Source: Gammaproteobacteria bacterium
GTDB lineage: Bacteria; Pseudomonadota; Gammaproteobacteria; Steroidobacterales; Rariloculaceae
Direction: 5' to 3'
NCBI GenBank assembly: GCA_036381015.1
Contig: DASVDR010000036.1
Location: 1-43,838 of the forward strand
DNA: 43,838 nucleotides
Each line of letters opens with the position of its first letter. Position 1 is the stretch's first letter. The notes under the pieces are model-generated. The model saw only the letters and a program-made list of their open reading frames with translations. It was not told the origin of the DNA and ran no database searches. Below are positions 37,449 through 43,838 of the stretch, piece by piece. The position numbers were made by a program, and so were the translations under genes.

Positions 37449-38744
37449 TTGAACGACGACGTCCCTATAGGCCTGTTGGCCGGCCTGCTCATCGTTCTTC
37501 TGCTCCTTTCTGCGTTCTTCTCGAGTACTGAAACGGCTCTGATGAGCCTCAACCGTTATCGGTTGCGGCACGCAGCGCGGTCCGGAAACCGCTCCGCAAA
37601 GCTCGCGGAGCAGCTGCTCGAGCGACCCGACCGTCTGATCGGGCTCATCCTGCTCGGAAACAATACCGTGAACCTCGGCGCCGCGGCGCTCGTCACCGTG
37701 CTCTCGCTGCGGGTCGGCGGTGAAAGCGCGGTGCTCGCCGGCACGCTGATCCTCACGTTCGTCGTGCTGATCTTCGCCGAGGTGGCGCCGAAGACGATCG
37801 CGGCGCTGCACCCCTCGCGGATCGCGATGCCGGCCGCTCTGATCTACTACCCGTTGCTGAAGGTGGCCTACCCCTTCGTCTGGTTGATCAACCTCTTCGC
37901 GAACGGGCTGCTCCGCCTCGCCGGCGTCCGCGCGGACCAGATCGCCGCGAATCTGTTGAGCGCCGAGGAGCTGCGCACGGTCATCGCCGAGGCCGGCGTC
38001 ATGGTGCCGCGCCGGCACCAGCGCATGCTGCTCAGCATCCTCGACCTCGAAGCGATCACCGTGGACGACGTGATGGTGCCGCGCCAGGAGATCGTCGGCA
38101 TCGATCTGGACCGGCCCTGGGAGCAGAATCTCGCGCTCATACAGCACAGCCCGCACGACCGTCTCCCGGTCTACCGCGACGACATCGACAACATCATCGG
38201 TGTCGTCCGCACGCGGAAGCTTCTGCCAGAGCTCGCGAAAGGCACGCTCACGGAGCAGAAGCTGCTCGAGTACACGCGCGAGGCTTACTTCGTCCCGGAG
38301 GGCACGCCGCTCAACAAGCAGTTGCTGAACTTTCAGCAGCAGAAGCGCCGCTCCGCGTTCGTCGTGGACGAGTACGGCGATGTGCAGGGCCTGATCACCA
38401 CGGAGGATCTCCTGCGCGAGATCGTCGGCGAGCTCGAATCGGAGCCGGTGCTGTCGGAGGTGGGCGTCACGCGCGAGAGCGATCGGAGCTATGTCGTCGA
38501 TGCGAGCGCGAACATTCGGCGGCTGAACCGCCTGATGAACTGGAATCTGCCGACCGACGGCCCGAAGACGTTGAACGGCCTGATCATCGAGCAGCTGGAG
38601 ACGATCCCCGCCTCCGGCACCGGCCTGATCGTCAACGACTACCCGATCGAAATCCTGAATACCACCGAGCACGCGATCAAGCAGGTCCGCGTCTTCACGC
38701 CGAACGCCGACGAGCCCCCGCAGCTGCGCGCCGCCCAAGGCTGA
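37449..38744 (+). CDS. CorC/HlyC-family membrane protein (YfjD/CorB-like)
   Basis: A 431-residue inner-membrane protein. An N-terminal DUF21/CNNM domain (about residues 1-190, three to four helices; FFSSTETALMSLNRYRLRH) is followed by a CBS pair (about 200-330) and a C-terminal CorC/HlyC domain (about 345-420). Relatives are tied to magnesium/cobalt efflux. The start is TTG at 37449 with a GGAGG site 11 bases upstream; earlier starts would run through the ffh promoter region. The conserved ypjD gene that often lies between ffh and yfjD is absent. Confidence 0.9.
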   Translation: MNDDVPIGLLAGLLIVLLLLSAFFSSTETALMSLNRYRLRHAARSGNRSAKLAEQLLERPDRLIGLILLGNNTVNLGAAALVTVLSLRVGGESAVLAGTLILTFVVLIFAEVAPKTIAALHPSRIAMPAALIYYPLLKVAYPFVWLINLFANGLLRLAGVRADQIAANLLSAEELRTVIAEAGVMVPRRHQRMLLSILDLEAITVDDVMVPRQEIVGIDLDRPWEQNLALIQHSPHDRLPVYRDDIDNIIGVVRTRKLLPELAKGTLTEQKLLEYTREAYFVPEGTPLNKQLLNFQQQKRRSAFVVDEYGDVQGLITTEDLLREIVGELESEPVLSEVGVTRESDRSYVVDASANIRRLNRLMNWNLPTDGPKTLNGLIIEQLETIPASGTGLIVNDYPIEILNTTEHAIKQVRVFTPNADEPPQLRAAQG

Positions 38745-38751
38745 CTCCCGA

Positions 38752-38772
38752 AAAAGGTGTCAGACACCTTTT
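38752..38772. repeat. 21-bp palindrome between convergent genes (possible bidirectional terminator)
   Basis: Perfect 10-bp arms AAAAGGTGTC and GACACCTTTT around one central A. On either strand it can fold into an 8-bp stem with a 5-base loop ending in four or more T. It lies between the stops of the CorC-like gene and radA. A partial copy (GGGTGTCAGACAC) at 38788-38800 includes the radA stop codon. The GGTGTCTGACACC core resembles REP-like elements dispersed in many proteobacterial genomes. Confidence 0.75.
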
Positions 38773-38791
38773 CGCGTAAATTTGAAGGGTG

Positions 38792-40147
38792 TCAGACACA
38801 GCGCAGCGCGTCGGCGAGCTTCTCGACGGCAGTCACTTCGATCGTGCGCGGCTGGCGCGGACGGTTGCCGCGCGGGATCAGCGCTCGGGCGAAGCCGTGC
38901 TTCTCGGCTTCGGCCAGCCGCTCCTCCCCGAACGGCACCGGCCTGACTTCCCCCGTGAGGCCGATCTCGCCGAAGACCGCGAGGTCGGCCGGCACCGGAC
39001 GCTCGCGGCAGCTCGACAGCACGGCCAGGGCGACGGCGAGATCGGACGCGGTCTCCGTCACGCGAAGCCCGCCGACGACGTTCGCATAGACGTCGCATTC
39101 GCCGAGCGCGACGCCGCCATGCCGGTGCAGCACGGCGAGCAGCAGCCCGAGCCGCTGCGGATCGAAGCCTTGCGCGAGACGGCGGGGATGCGCAGAGAGC
39201 GTCTGATCGACGAGCGCCTGCACCTCCACGAGCACCGGCCGACTCCCCTCCCGCGTCACGAGGGTGACGCTGCCGGGAACGGGCTCGGTGCGCTTCGCGA
39301 GAAAGATCGCCGACGGGTTTTTCACCTCGCGGAAGCCGTCCTCGCTCATCACGAAGAAGCCGAGCTCGTTGGCCGCGCCGAAGCGATTCTTGACGGCGCG
39401 GATCACGCGGAAGCGGCTGCCGGCGTCGCTTTCGAAGTAGAGGACGGTGTCCACCATGTGCTCGAGCACGCGCGGACCGGCGAGCATTCCCTCCTTCGTC
39501 ACGTGGCCCACGAGCCATGTCGCGACCGTGCGCGTTTTCGCGAACCGCACGAGTTGCGCGGCGCACTCGCGCAGCTGACTCACGGAGCCGGGAGCGGATT
39601 CGAGCGTGTCGGTGTATAGCGTCTGGATCGAATCGATGACCAGCACGGCCGGCGGCGCGGCCTCGAGCCGCGCGAGCACTGCCTCGACGCAAGTCTCGGC
39701 GAGGAGCTCGACCGGCGCGCTATCCACGCCGAGCCGCCGCGCCCGCATCCCGATCTGATCGAGCGACTCCTCGCCGGTCACGTAGCAGACGGAGCCCGCG
39801 GCCGACAGATTCGCGAGCGCCCGCAGCAGCAGCGTCGACTTTCCGATTCCCGGGTCCCCGCCGATCAGCACGACGGACCCGGGCACGAGACCGCCGCCGA
39901 GCACGCGGTCGAGCTCGCCGAGACCGCTCGACAAGCGCTCGACGCCGCCCGGCTCGAGCGCGTCGAGCCGGGCGAGCTCGACGCGTCCGGCATACTGCGC
40001 GCGCTGTGCGCGCTCGCCCGCCGGCGACTCCACGAGCGTGTTCCACGCATTGCAGTCCGGGCACTGCCCCTGCCACTTCGGCTGTCGCGATCCGCACTGC
40101 TCGCACACGTAGCTCGATCGCGTCTTCGTCGACCTCGGTTTCGGCAT
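38792..40147 (-). CDS. radA: DNA repair ATPase RadA
   Basis: RecA-like ATPase that drives branch migration in recombination repair. The 451-residue product has the zinc finger CEQCG...CPDC (residues 14-31), Walker A GGDPGIGKST, the RadA-specific KNRFG motif, and the C-terminal Lon-protease-like domain (about 280-450). Start MPKPRSTKTRSSYVCEQCG is standard; an in-frame extension of 57 codons is unlikely. The last codons and the stop lie in the partial palindromic repeat. Confidence 0.97.
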   Translation of the reverse strand: MPKPRSTKTRSSYVCEQCGSRQPKWQGQCPDCNAWNTLVESPAGERAQRAQYAGRVELARLDALEPGGVERLSSGLGELDRVLGGGLVPGSVVLIGGDPGIGKSTLLLRALANLSAAGSVCYVTGEESLDQIGMRARRLGVDSAPVELLAETCVEAVLARLEAAPPAVLVIDSIQTLYTDTLESAPGSVSQLRECAAQLVRFAKTRTVATWLVGHVTKEGMLAGPRVLEHMVDTVLYFESDAGSRFRVIRAVKNRFGAANELGFFVMSEDGFREVKNPSAIFLAKRTEPVPGSVTLVTREGSRPVLVEVQALVDQTLSAHPRRLAQGFDPQRLGLLLAVLHRHGGVALGECDVYANVVGGLRVTETASDLAVALAVLSSCRERPVPADLAVFGEIGLTGEVRPVPFGEERLAEAEKHGFARALIPRGNRPRQPRTIEVTAVEKLADALRCV

Positions 40148-40391
40148 GCGCGGAGCATAGCGGAAACTCGCCCGCCGGCGATCGCCCGCCGCACCGGCGG
40201 AAATGTGAAGTGCGTCAAGGCCGATGGACTTCGAAGAACCGGAATCGCGAGAATTATGTATGATTTGCGCTCGAACAAGTTTGACTTCGAAGCCCGCTTC
40301 AACGGCCGGGTGGTGCACGGTCCGGCAGGGTCGCGGACTCGTGACGGGGACGGTCGCCGTGCGCGCCGAGCATGCACGTCAAAGGAGAAAC
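40148..40391. other. Intergenic region with AT-richer segment and repeated GACTTCGAAG
   Basis: The divergent region between radA and the plus-strand genes. The block 40250-40266 is clearly AT-richer than its surroundings and contains -10-like boxes in both directions (TATGAT at 40259-40264; CATAAT on the minus strand). The sequence GACTTCGAAG occurs twice, at 40227-40236 and 40282-40291, flanking that block. I find no convincing -35 boxes. Confidence 0.5.
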
Positions 40392-40646
40392 GTGAAAGGG
40401 CACACGGACTTATTTGCGCTCGATGCTACGCTGTGCCGGCCGCTGACCGGCCGATTGCCCATCCAGGGAAACTCCATGACGAAGCCGAAGTTCGTGTCCG
40501 CCGACGAGCCTCGCCCGGCTGTCCCCGAGCCTCGTGCTCGAGAGCTTCCGTTCGCTCCCGCCGCCCCCGGCCGGCGGGCCTCCCGCATGCCCTTTACCCG
40601 GGCCGAAACAGGTCCCGTGCCGTGCTTTGCTGCCCGGCTCGCCTGA
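40392..40646 (+). CDS. Possible small ORF upstream of the PP2C gene
   Basis: An 84-codon frame starting at GTG with AAAGGAG 4 bases upstream; an internal ATG at 40476 after CAGGGAAAC is an alternative. The product has no signal peptide or membrane segment, is rich in Pro, Arg and Ala in its second half, and resembles nothing I recognise. Third positions are less GC-biased than in neighbouring genes, which argues against long-standing coding. It ends 48 bases before the PP2C gene. Confidence 0.35.
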   Translation: MKGHTDLFALDATLCRPLTGRLPIQGNSMTKPKFVSADEPRPAVPEPRARELPFAPAAPGRRASRMPFTRAETGPVPCFAARLA

Positions 40647-40694
40647 TCCGCCCCCGCGGCACGTCCGACCGCTTTCCGGATCCCCGAAACCGCA

Positions 40695-41519
40695 ATGAGT
40701 CTCAAAGGGAAGTTCGCCCACGTCGAGATGACGGATGTCGGCCGAGTGCGGGATCACAACGAGGACGCGATCGCCGCGGAGCCGGAGCTCGGGCTCTGGG
40801 TGCTCGCCGACGGCATGGGCGGCTACAACGCCGGCGAGGTCGCGAGCGGCATTGCGGTGAAGACCGTCATCGAGATGGTCACCGCCGCATGCAAGCGCGA
40901 GAAGCGCAACGACATCGAGCCGGCCTCCGGCTACATGCGCCAAACCATCGCGCTGCGCGACGCCGTCGCGCGCGCGAACAAGATCATCAACCAGACGGCG
41001 CAATCGCAGCCGCAATGCGAGGGTATGGGCACGACGCTCGTGGCCTGCCTCTTCTACGACAATCGGGTCTCGGTCGCGCACGTCGGCGACTCCCGGCTGT
41101 ACCGCCTGCGCGGCAACAAGTTCGAGCAGATCACGATGGATCACTCGCTGCTCCAGGAGCTCGTCGATCGCGGCTTCTATTCGCCGGAGGAGGCGCAGCG
41201 CTCGACGAACCGCAACTACGTCACGCGAGCGCTGGGTGTCGAGCCCACGGTCGACGTCGAGGTGCAGGAGGTCGAAGTTCAGCGAGGCGACTACTTCCTG
41301 CTTTGCTCGGACGGCCTTCCGGACATGGTCGAGGACGAGGACATACATTTGACGATCAGCACGTTCGACTCCGACGTGGATACGATCGCCGAGCAGCTGA
41401 TCAAGCTGACGAACGACAACGGCGGGCGCGACAACGTCTCCGTCGGCCTCGTTCACGTGATCGACTCTTTCCCGGCCGACGCCGGGCTGCTGGGGAAGTT
41501 TCGTAGTCTATTTGGGTAA
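40695..41519 (+). CDS. PP2C-type serine/threonine protein phosphatase
   Basis: A 274-residue cytoplasmic metal-dependent phosphatase of the Stp/PrpC group. The PP2C motifs are intact: VGRVRDHNEDA (Asp20, Glu23, Asp24), ADGMGGYNAGE (Asp39, Gly40), HVGDSRLYRLR, LLCSDGLPDMV and GGRDNVSV. The start ATG has no clear Shine-Dalgarno site. It lies 15 bases before an FHA-domain gene, so it likely acts in a phospho-threonine circuit. The partner kinase is not in the window. Confidence 0.94.
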   Translation: MSLKGKFAHVEMTDVGRVRDHNEDAIAAEPELGLWVLADGMGGYNAGEVASGIAVKTVIEMVTAACKREKRNDIEPASGYMRQTIALRDAVARANKIINQTAQSQPQCEGMGTTLVACLFYDNRVSVAHVGDSRLYRLRGNKFEQITMDHSLLQELVDRGFYSPEEAQRSTNRNYVTRALGVEPTVDVEVQEVEVQRGDYFLLCSDGLPDMVEDEDIHLTISTFDSDVDTIAEQLIKLTNDNGGRDNVSVGLVHVIDSFPADAGLLGKFRSLFG

Positions 41520-41534
41520 ACCGGGACGACAGCG

Positions 41535-42305
41535 ATGCCACGTTTGATCCTTAGCTTGGATGGCCAGACCTTGGCCGAGTACAACATGACCAAGGAGCGC
41601 TATACCGTTGGCCGGCTGCCGGACAACGACATCCGCATCGATAACGCGGCCGTCAGCGGGCACCACTCGCTCCTGATCAACATCCTGAACGACTCGTTCC
41701 TCGAAGACCTGAACAGCACCAACGGGACGTACGTCAACGGCAAGCTGATCAAGAAGCATGCGCTGCAGCACGGCGACGTGATCACCGTCGGCCATCACCA
41801 GCTGCGGTACGTCGACGACAGGGCCGACCAGGCTCCGGAGGACGAGTTCGAGAAAACGATGGTCATCGAGCCCAGCGGCCGCATGGAGAAGCAGGTCGCG
41901 AAGGCGGCCCGCGTCGCGGAGGCGGCGGCCGCGAGCGCGTCGCTGCGGGCGGTTCCGTCGTCGGCCGCCAAGCCCGCGAAGGAATTCTCGCCGACCGCGA
42001 CGCAGGAGGTCGATCCGGCGCACGTGCCCGTGCTGCCGCTCGCGAAGCTGCAAGTGCTCTCCGGCTCGTTCGCCGGCCGCGAGCTCGCGTTGACGAAGGC
42101 GCTCACGACGCTCGGGCGTCCCGGTGTGCAAGTCGCCGCGATCACGCGGCGTCAGGAAGGGTATTTCATTGTCCATGTCGAAAGCGGCAAGGACGAGGAC
42201 TACCCGCGCGTCAACGGCATGAGCATCGGCCCGCAGGCCCGCAAGCTCCAGGACAACGACGTGATTCAGCTCGCCGGCGTGAAGATGGGCTTCTTCATGG
42301 ACTGA
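41535..42305 (+). CDS. FHA-domain protein
   Basis: A 256-residue cytoplasmic protein. The N-terminal FHA domain (about residues 1-95) has all phosphothreonine-binding residues: Gly26-Arg27 (TVGRLPDND), Ser41-Gly-His-His, and Asn60-Ser-Thr-Asn-Gly. A linker (about 100-165) rich in Ala, Pro and Lys precedes a second domain (about 168-256) that looks like a degenerate FHA fold (LTTLGRPG, YPRVNGMSIG) without the SxxH motif. It is cotranscribed with the PP2C gene, which may dephosphorylate its ligands. It converges on dnaB. Confidence 0.92.
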   Translation: MPRLILSLDGQTLAEYNMTKERYTVGRLPDNDIRIDNAAVSGHHSLLINILNDSFLEDLNSTNGTYVNGKLIKKHALQHGDVITVGHHQLRYVDDRADQAPEDEFEKTMVIEPSGRMEKQVAKAARVAEAAAASASLRAVPSSAAKPAKEFSPTATQEVDPAHVPVLPLAKLQVLSGSFAGRELALTKALTTLGRPGVQVAAITRRQEGYFIVHVESGKDEDYPRVNGMSIGPQARKLQDNDVIQLAGVKMGFFMD

Positions 42306-42368
42306 CGGCGACGCGGCGGAAGCTCGCTGCCGGCCTCGCGGCGCCCCGCCCGGCGATCGGGCCGGCGG

Positions 42369-43838
42369 CTAGAACACCCCTTCCCCGTACGCCTCGGCCA
42401 CGAGATTCTCGAACTTCGTGAACTCGCCGAGAAACGTCAGGTGAAACTCGCCGACCGGACCGTTGCGCTGCTTGCCGATGATGATGTCGGCGACGCCTTT
42501 CCGCGGAGTGTCCGGCTCATAGACCTCCTCCCGGTAGATGAAGACGATCAGGTCGGCGTCCTGCTCGATCGCACCGCTGTTGTGACTCACGATGCCGTCG
42601 GCGAGCCACGATTCTTCGCCGGGCACGGTCAAGTCGTAGACGTCCTCCTCACCCGCGTCTTCGACCGCGACGACCGGGTCCCAGAAGAGATCATCGTCGC
42701 AAAGCTCGGGCAAACGATCGTCCCGCAGGACGACTGCCGGCTCCGGCAGCCGCCGCGCTAGCGCGAGCCGATCGCCCGGCTCGATCTCGGAGATCGGCAC
42801 CCATCCATGCGCGGCAAGCAGCCGATGGTCCGCCGTCGCGCGGATCGAGCGCCCGCTCGCGAGCCGCACGCGCACTACGGGCCGGCGCCCGACGCACCAA
42901 ACCTGGTAAGCGCCCACGCGCTTGAGGCGCCCGCTCCGGTCCACCGCCCAAACCTCCGGCGCCGAGCCGACCAGGTCGCGAATCGGTACCCGCCGTCCGT
43001 CGGCAAGACAGACGCGCGTGTCGCCCGTCACGCATTCGCGAAGGTCCGACATCACAGGCTTCTTGTCCGCCCGCTGCTCGACGCTGCGATTGAGCTGCGA
43101 CAGCGCGATGACGGGGACGTCGAGCTCCTTCGCGAGAGCCTTCAGCGACCGCGAGATCTCCGAGATCTCGGTCGCCCGGTTCTCGACGGTGCCGGTGACC
43201 TGCATGAGCTGAAGGTAGTCCACGACGATCAGCCCGAGGCCGTGCTCGCGCTTCAGCCGTCGCGCCCGAGCGCGCACCTCGGTCGGCGTGAGCCCGGCGC
43301 TGTCGTCGATGAAGATCGGCGCATTCGACATCATCGACACCGCGGACTCGATCCGCGACCAATCCTCGTCGGTCAGCCGCCCGGTGCGAAGGTGGGACTG
43401 GTTCACGCGCCCGATCGAGCCGATCATCCTGAAGCTGAGCTGCTCGGCCGACATCTCCATGCTGAAGATCGCCGTCGGCACTTGATGACCGATCGCCGCG
43501 TTCTCGGCGATGTTCATCGCGAACGTCGTGTTGTGAACGATGACGTCCTCGGCGACGAAATTGTGGTGCTCGGGAACGGTAAGGTCGTAGACCTGCTTCA
43601 GCCCGCTGTAGCGAATGGCTTCGATGCGGTCCCAGTAGATGTCGCCCGTGGCGAATTCACGCTGCTCGGCTTCCTCGCGGACGGGGAAAGGCTCGACCTC
43701 CGCGCTCGAAGCCGCGCCGCCGCATTCTCGCAGCGCGGCCTCCGCCGCGGCCTCGTTGCCGAAGATGCCGATCTCCCGCACGAAGCGGGCGATGTCCGAC
43801 CGAGCAATGCACAGCTCGTACCGCCGAAGGCCGCCGCG
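42369..43838 (-). CDS. dnaB: Replicative DNA helicase DnaB, 5'-partial, with two inteins
   Basis: The reading frame is open from the window edge to the stop, giving 489 codons of a larger gene. Helicase sequence is TTFAMNIAENAA...SDLRE (43035-43529) and SGAIEQDAD...GEGVF (42372-42578). It includes Walker B (LIVVDYLQLM) and the arginine-finger region (GKQRNGP). These are separated by a complete mini-intein, and the P-loop is interrupted by a second intein that runs off the window. Joining the exteins restores an ordinary DnaB C-terminal domain. The N-terminal domain and Walker A glycines lie outside the window. The neighbour order dnaB...radA is common, usually with alr between them; here a PP2C/FHA pair occupies that space. 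Confidence 0.97.
   Translation of the reverse strand, partial: RGGLRRYELCIARSDIARFVREIGIFGNEAAAEAALRECGGAASSAEVEPFPVREEAEQREFATGDIYWDRIEAIRYSGLKQVYDLTVPEHHNFVAEDVIVHNTTFAMNIAENAAIGHQVPTAIFSMEMSAEQLSFRMIGSIGRVNQSHLRTGRLTDEDWSRIESAVSMMSNAPIFIDDSAGLTPTEVRARARRLKREHGLGLIVVDYLQLMQVTGTVENRATEISEISRSLKALAKELDVPVIALSQLNRSVEQRADKKPVMSDLRECVTGDTRVCLADGRRVPIRDLVGSAPEVWAVDRSGRLKRVGAYQVWCVGRRPVVRVRLASGRSIRATADHRLLAAHGWVPISEIEPGDRLALARRLPEPAVVLRDDRLPELCDDDLFWDPVVAVEDAGEEDVYDLTVPGEESWLADGIVSHNSGAIEQDADLIVFIYREEVYEPDTPRKGVADIIIGKQRNGPVGEFHLTFLGEFTKFENLVAEAYGEGVF
42579..43034 (-). other. DnaB mini-intein at the SDLRE/SGAIEQ site
   Basis: A complete 152-residue intein. Cys1 begins block A (CVTGDTRVCLADG), block B has Thr67-Ala-Asp-His70, block F is VYDLTVPGEESWLADG, and block G ends in His151-Asn152 followed by Ser+1. 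All splicing residues are present, so it should be active. No LAGLIDADG endonuclease is present; only about 20 residues (LPEPAVVLRDDRLPELCDDD) fill that place. The insertion point is the known second DnaB intein site. Confidence 0.95.
43530..43838 (-). mobile_element. C-terminal part of a DnaB P-loop intein with endonuclease-like sequence
   Basis: The visible 103 residues end in block F (VYDLTVPEHHNFVAED) and block G (VIVHN), with Thr+1 of the helicase P-loop (TTFAMN). Upstream, the segment YELCIARSDIARFVREIGIFG resembles the C-terminal part of DOD/LAGLIDADG endonuclease domains in inteins, so this intein is probably large and once or still mobile. The N-terminal part, including Cys1 and block B, lies beyond the window. 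Confidence 0.88.

Noticed and set aside
38751-38800. The two palindrome copies as terminal inverted repeats of a small transposon
   Set aside because: They are only 15 bases apart with no gene between and no target-site duplication visible.
42340-42365. GC hairpin between the convergent FHA gene and dnaB as a terminator
   Set aside because: Only a 5-bp stem (GCCCG/CGGGC) with no T-run on either strand.

Overview
The window is strongly GC-rich and almost fully coding. Gene content and order point to a gammaproteobacterium outside the Enterobacterales: ffh-rpsP-rimM-trmD-rplS; dapA divergent from gcvR-bcp; an Xanthomonas-type suf operon led by an Rrf2 regulator; groES-groEL under both a CIRCE element and a heat-shock-type promoter; radA near dnaB. 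A deep-branching lineage (for example Steroidobacter- or Woeseia-like) would fit, but the sequence alone does not fix it. I saw no rRNA, tRNA, CRISPR array, insertion sequence or prophage. Most of the window is chromosomal core with accessory cassettes between core blocks.

Layout. 1-2.1 kb: groES-groEL (minus). 2.2-3.9 kb: rhomboid protease and a small alpha/beta hydrolase (minus). 4.0-9.4 kb (plus): an NmrA-like NAD(P)-binding protein; then a probable three-gene unit of a Tat-exported thiamine-diphosphate (ThDP) enzyme, a secreted mono-haem cytochrome c and an SLC13-type carrier; then a 74-residue EF-hand protein. 9.5-15.7 kb (minus): an export operon with an Atm1-type ABC exporter, a LolD/MacB-type ATPase, a double-FtsX permease and an HlyD-type adaptor. 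15.9-18.8 kb: isochorismatase-family hydrolase, a short lipoprotein in the bamC position, dapA, and divergent gcvR-bcp. 18.9-27.4 kb (plus): BepA-like M48 protease, sufR-like regulator, sufB-C-D-S-U-T, SixA-like phosphatase. 27.4-37.2 kb (minus): hslR, sppA, a TRAP transporter with TatT lipoprotein subunit, then rplS-trmD-rimM-rpsP-ffh. 37.4-43.8 kb: CorC/HlyC-type membrane protein (plus), radA (minus), a PP2C phosphatase/FHA pair (plus), and the 3' part of dnaB (minus) interrupted by two inteins.

How the genes fit together. The suf genes overlap by 4 bases at three junctions and form a Fe-S assembly unit behind a regulator with its own candidate operator. The Tat-dependent enzyme and the cytochrome next to it suggest ThDP-dependent chemistry in the periplasm that could pass electrons to a c-type cytochrome. 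I know of no characterised pathway with this layout, and it is the most interesting candidate here. The dnaB gene carries one large intein at the P-loop (cut by the window edge, with an endonuclease-like C-terminal part) and one complete 152-residue mini-intein further downstream.

Starts were moved inward from the longest frames where a Shine-Dalgarno site, a stop/start overlap or the family's usual N-terminus supported it.
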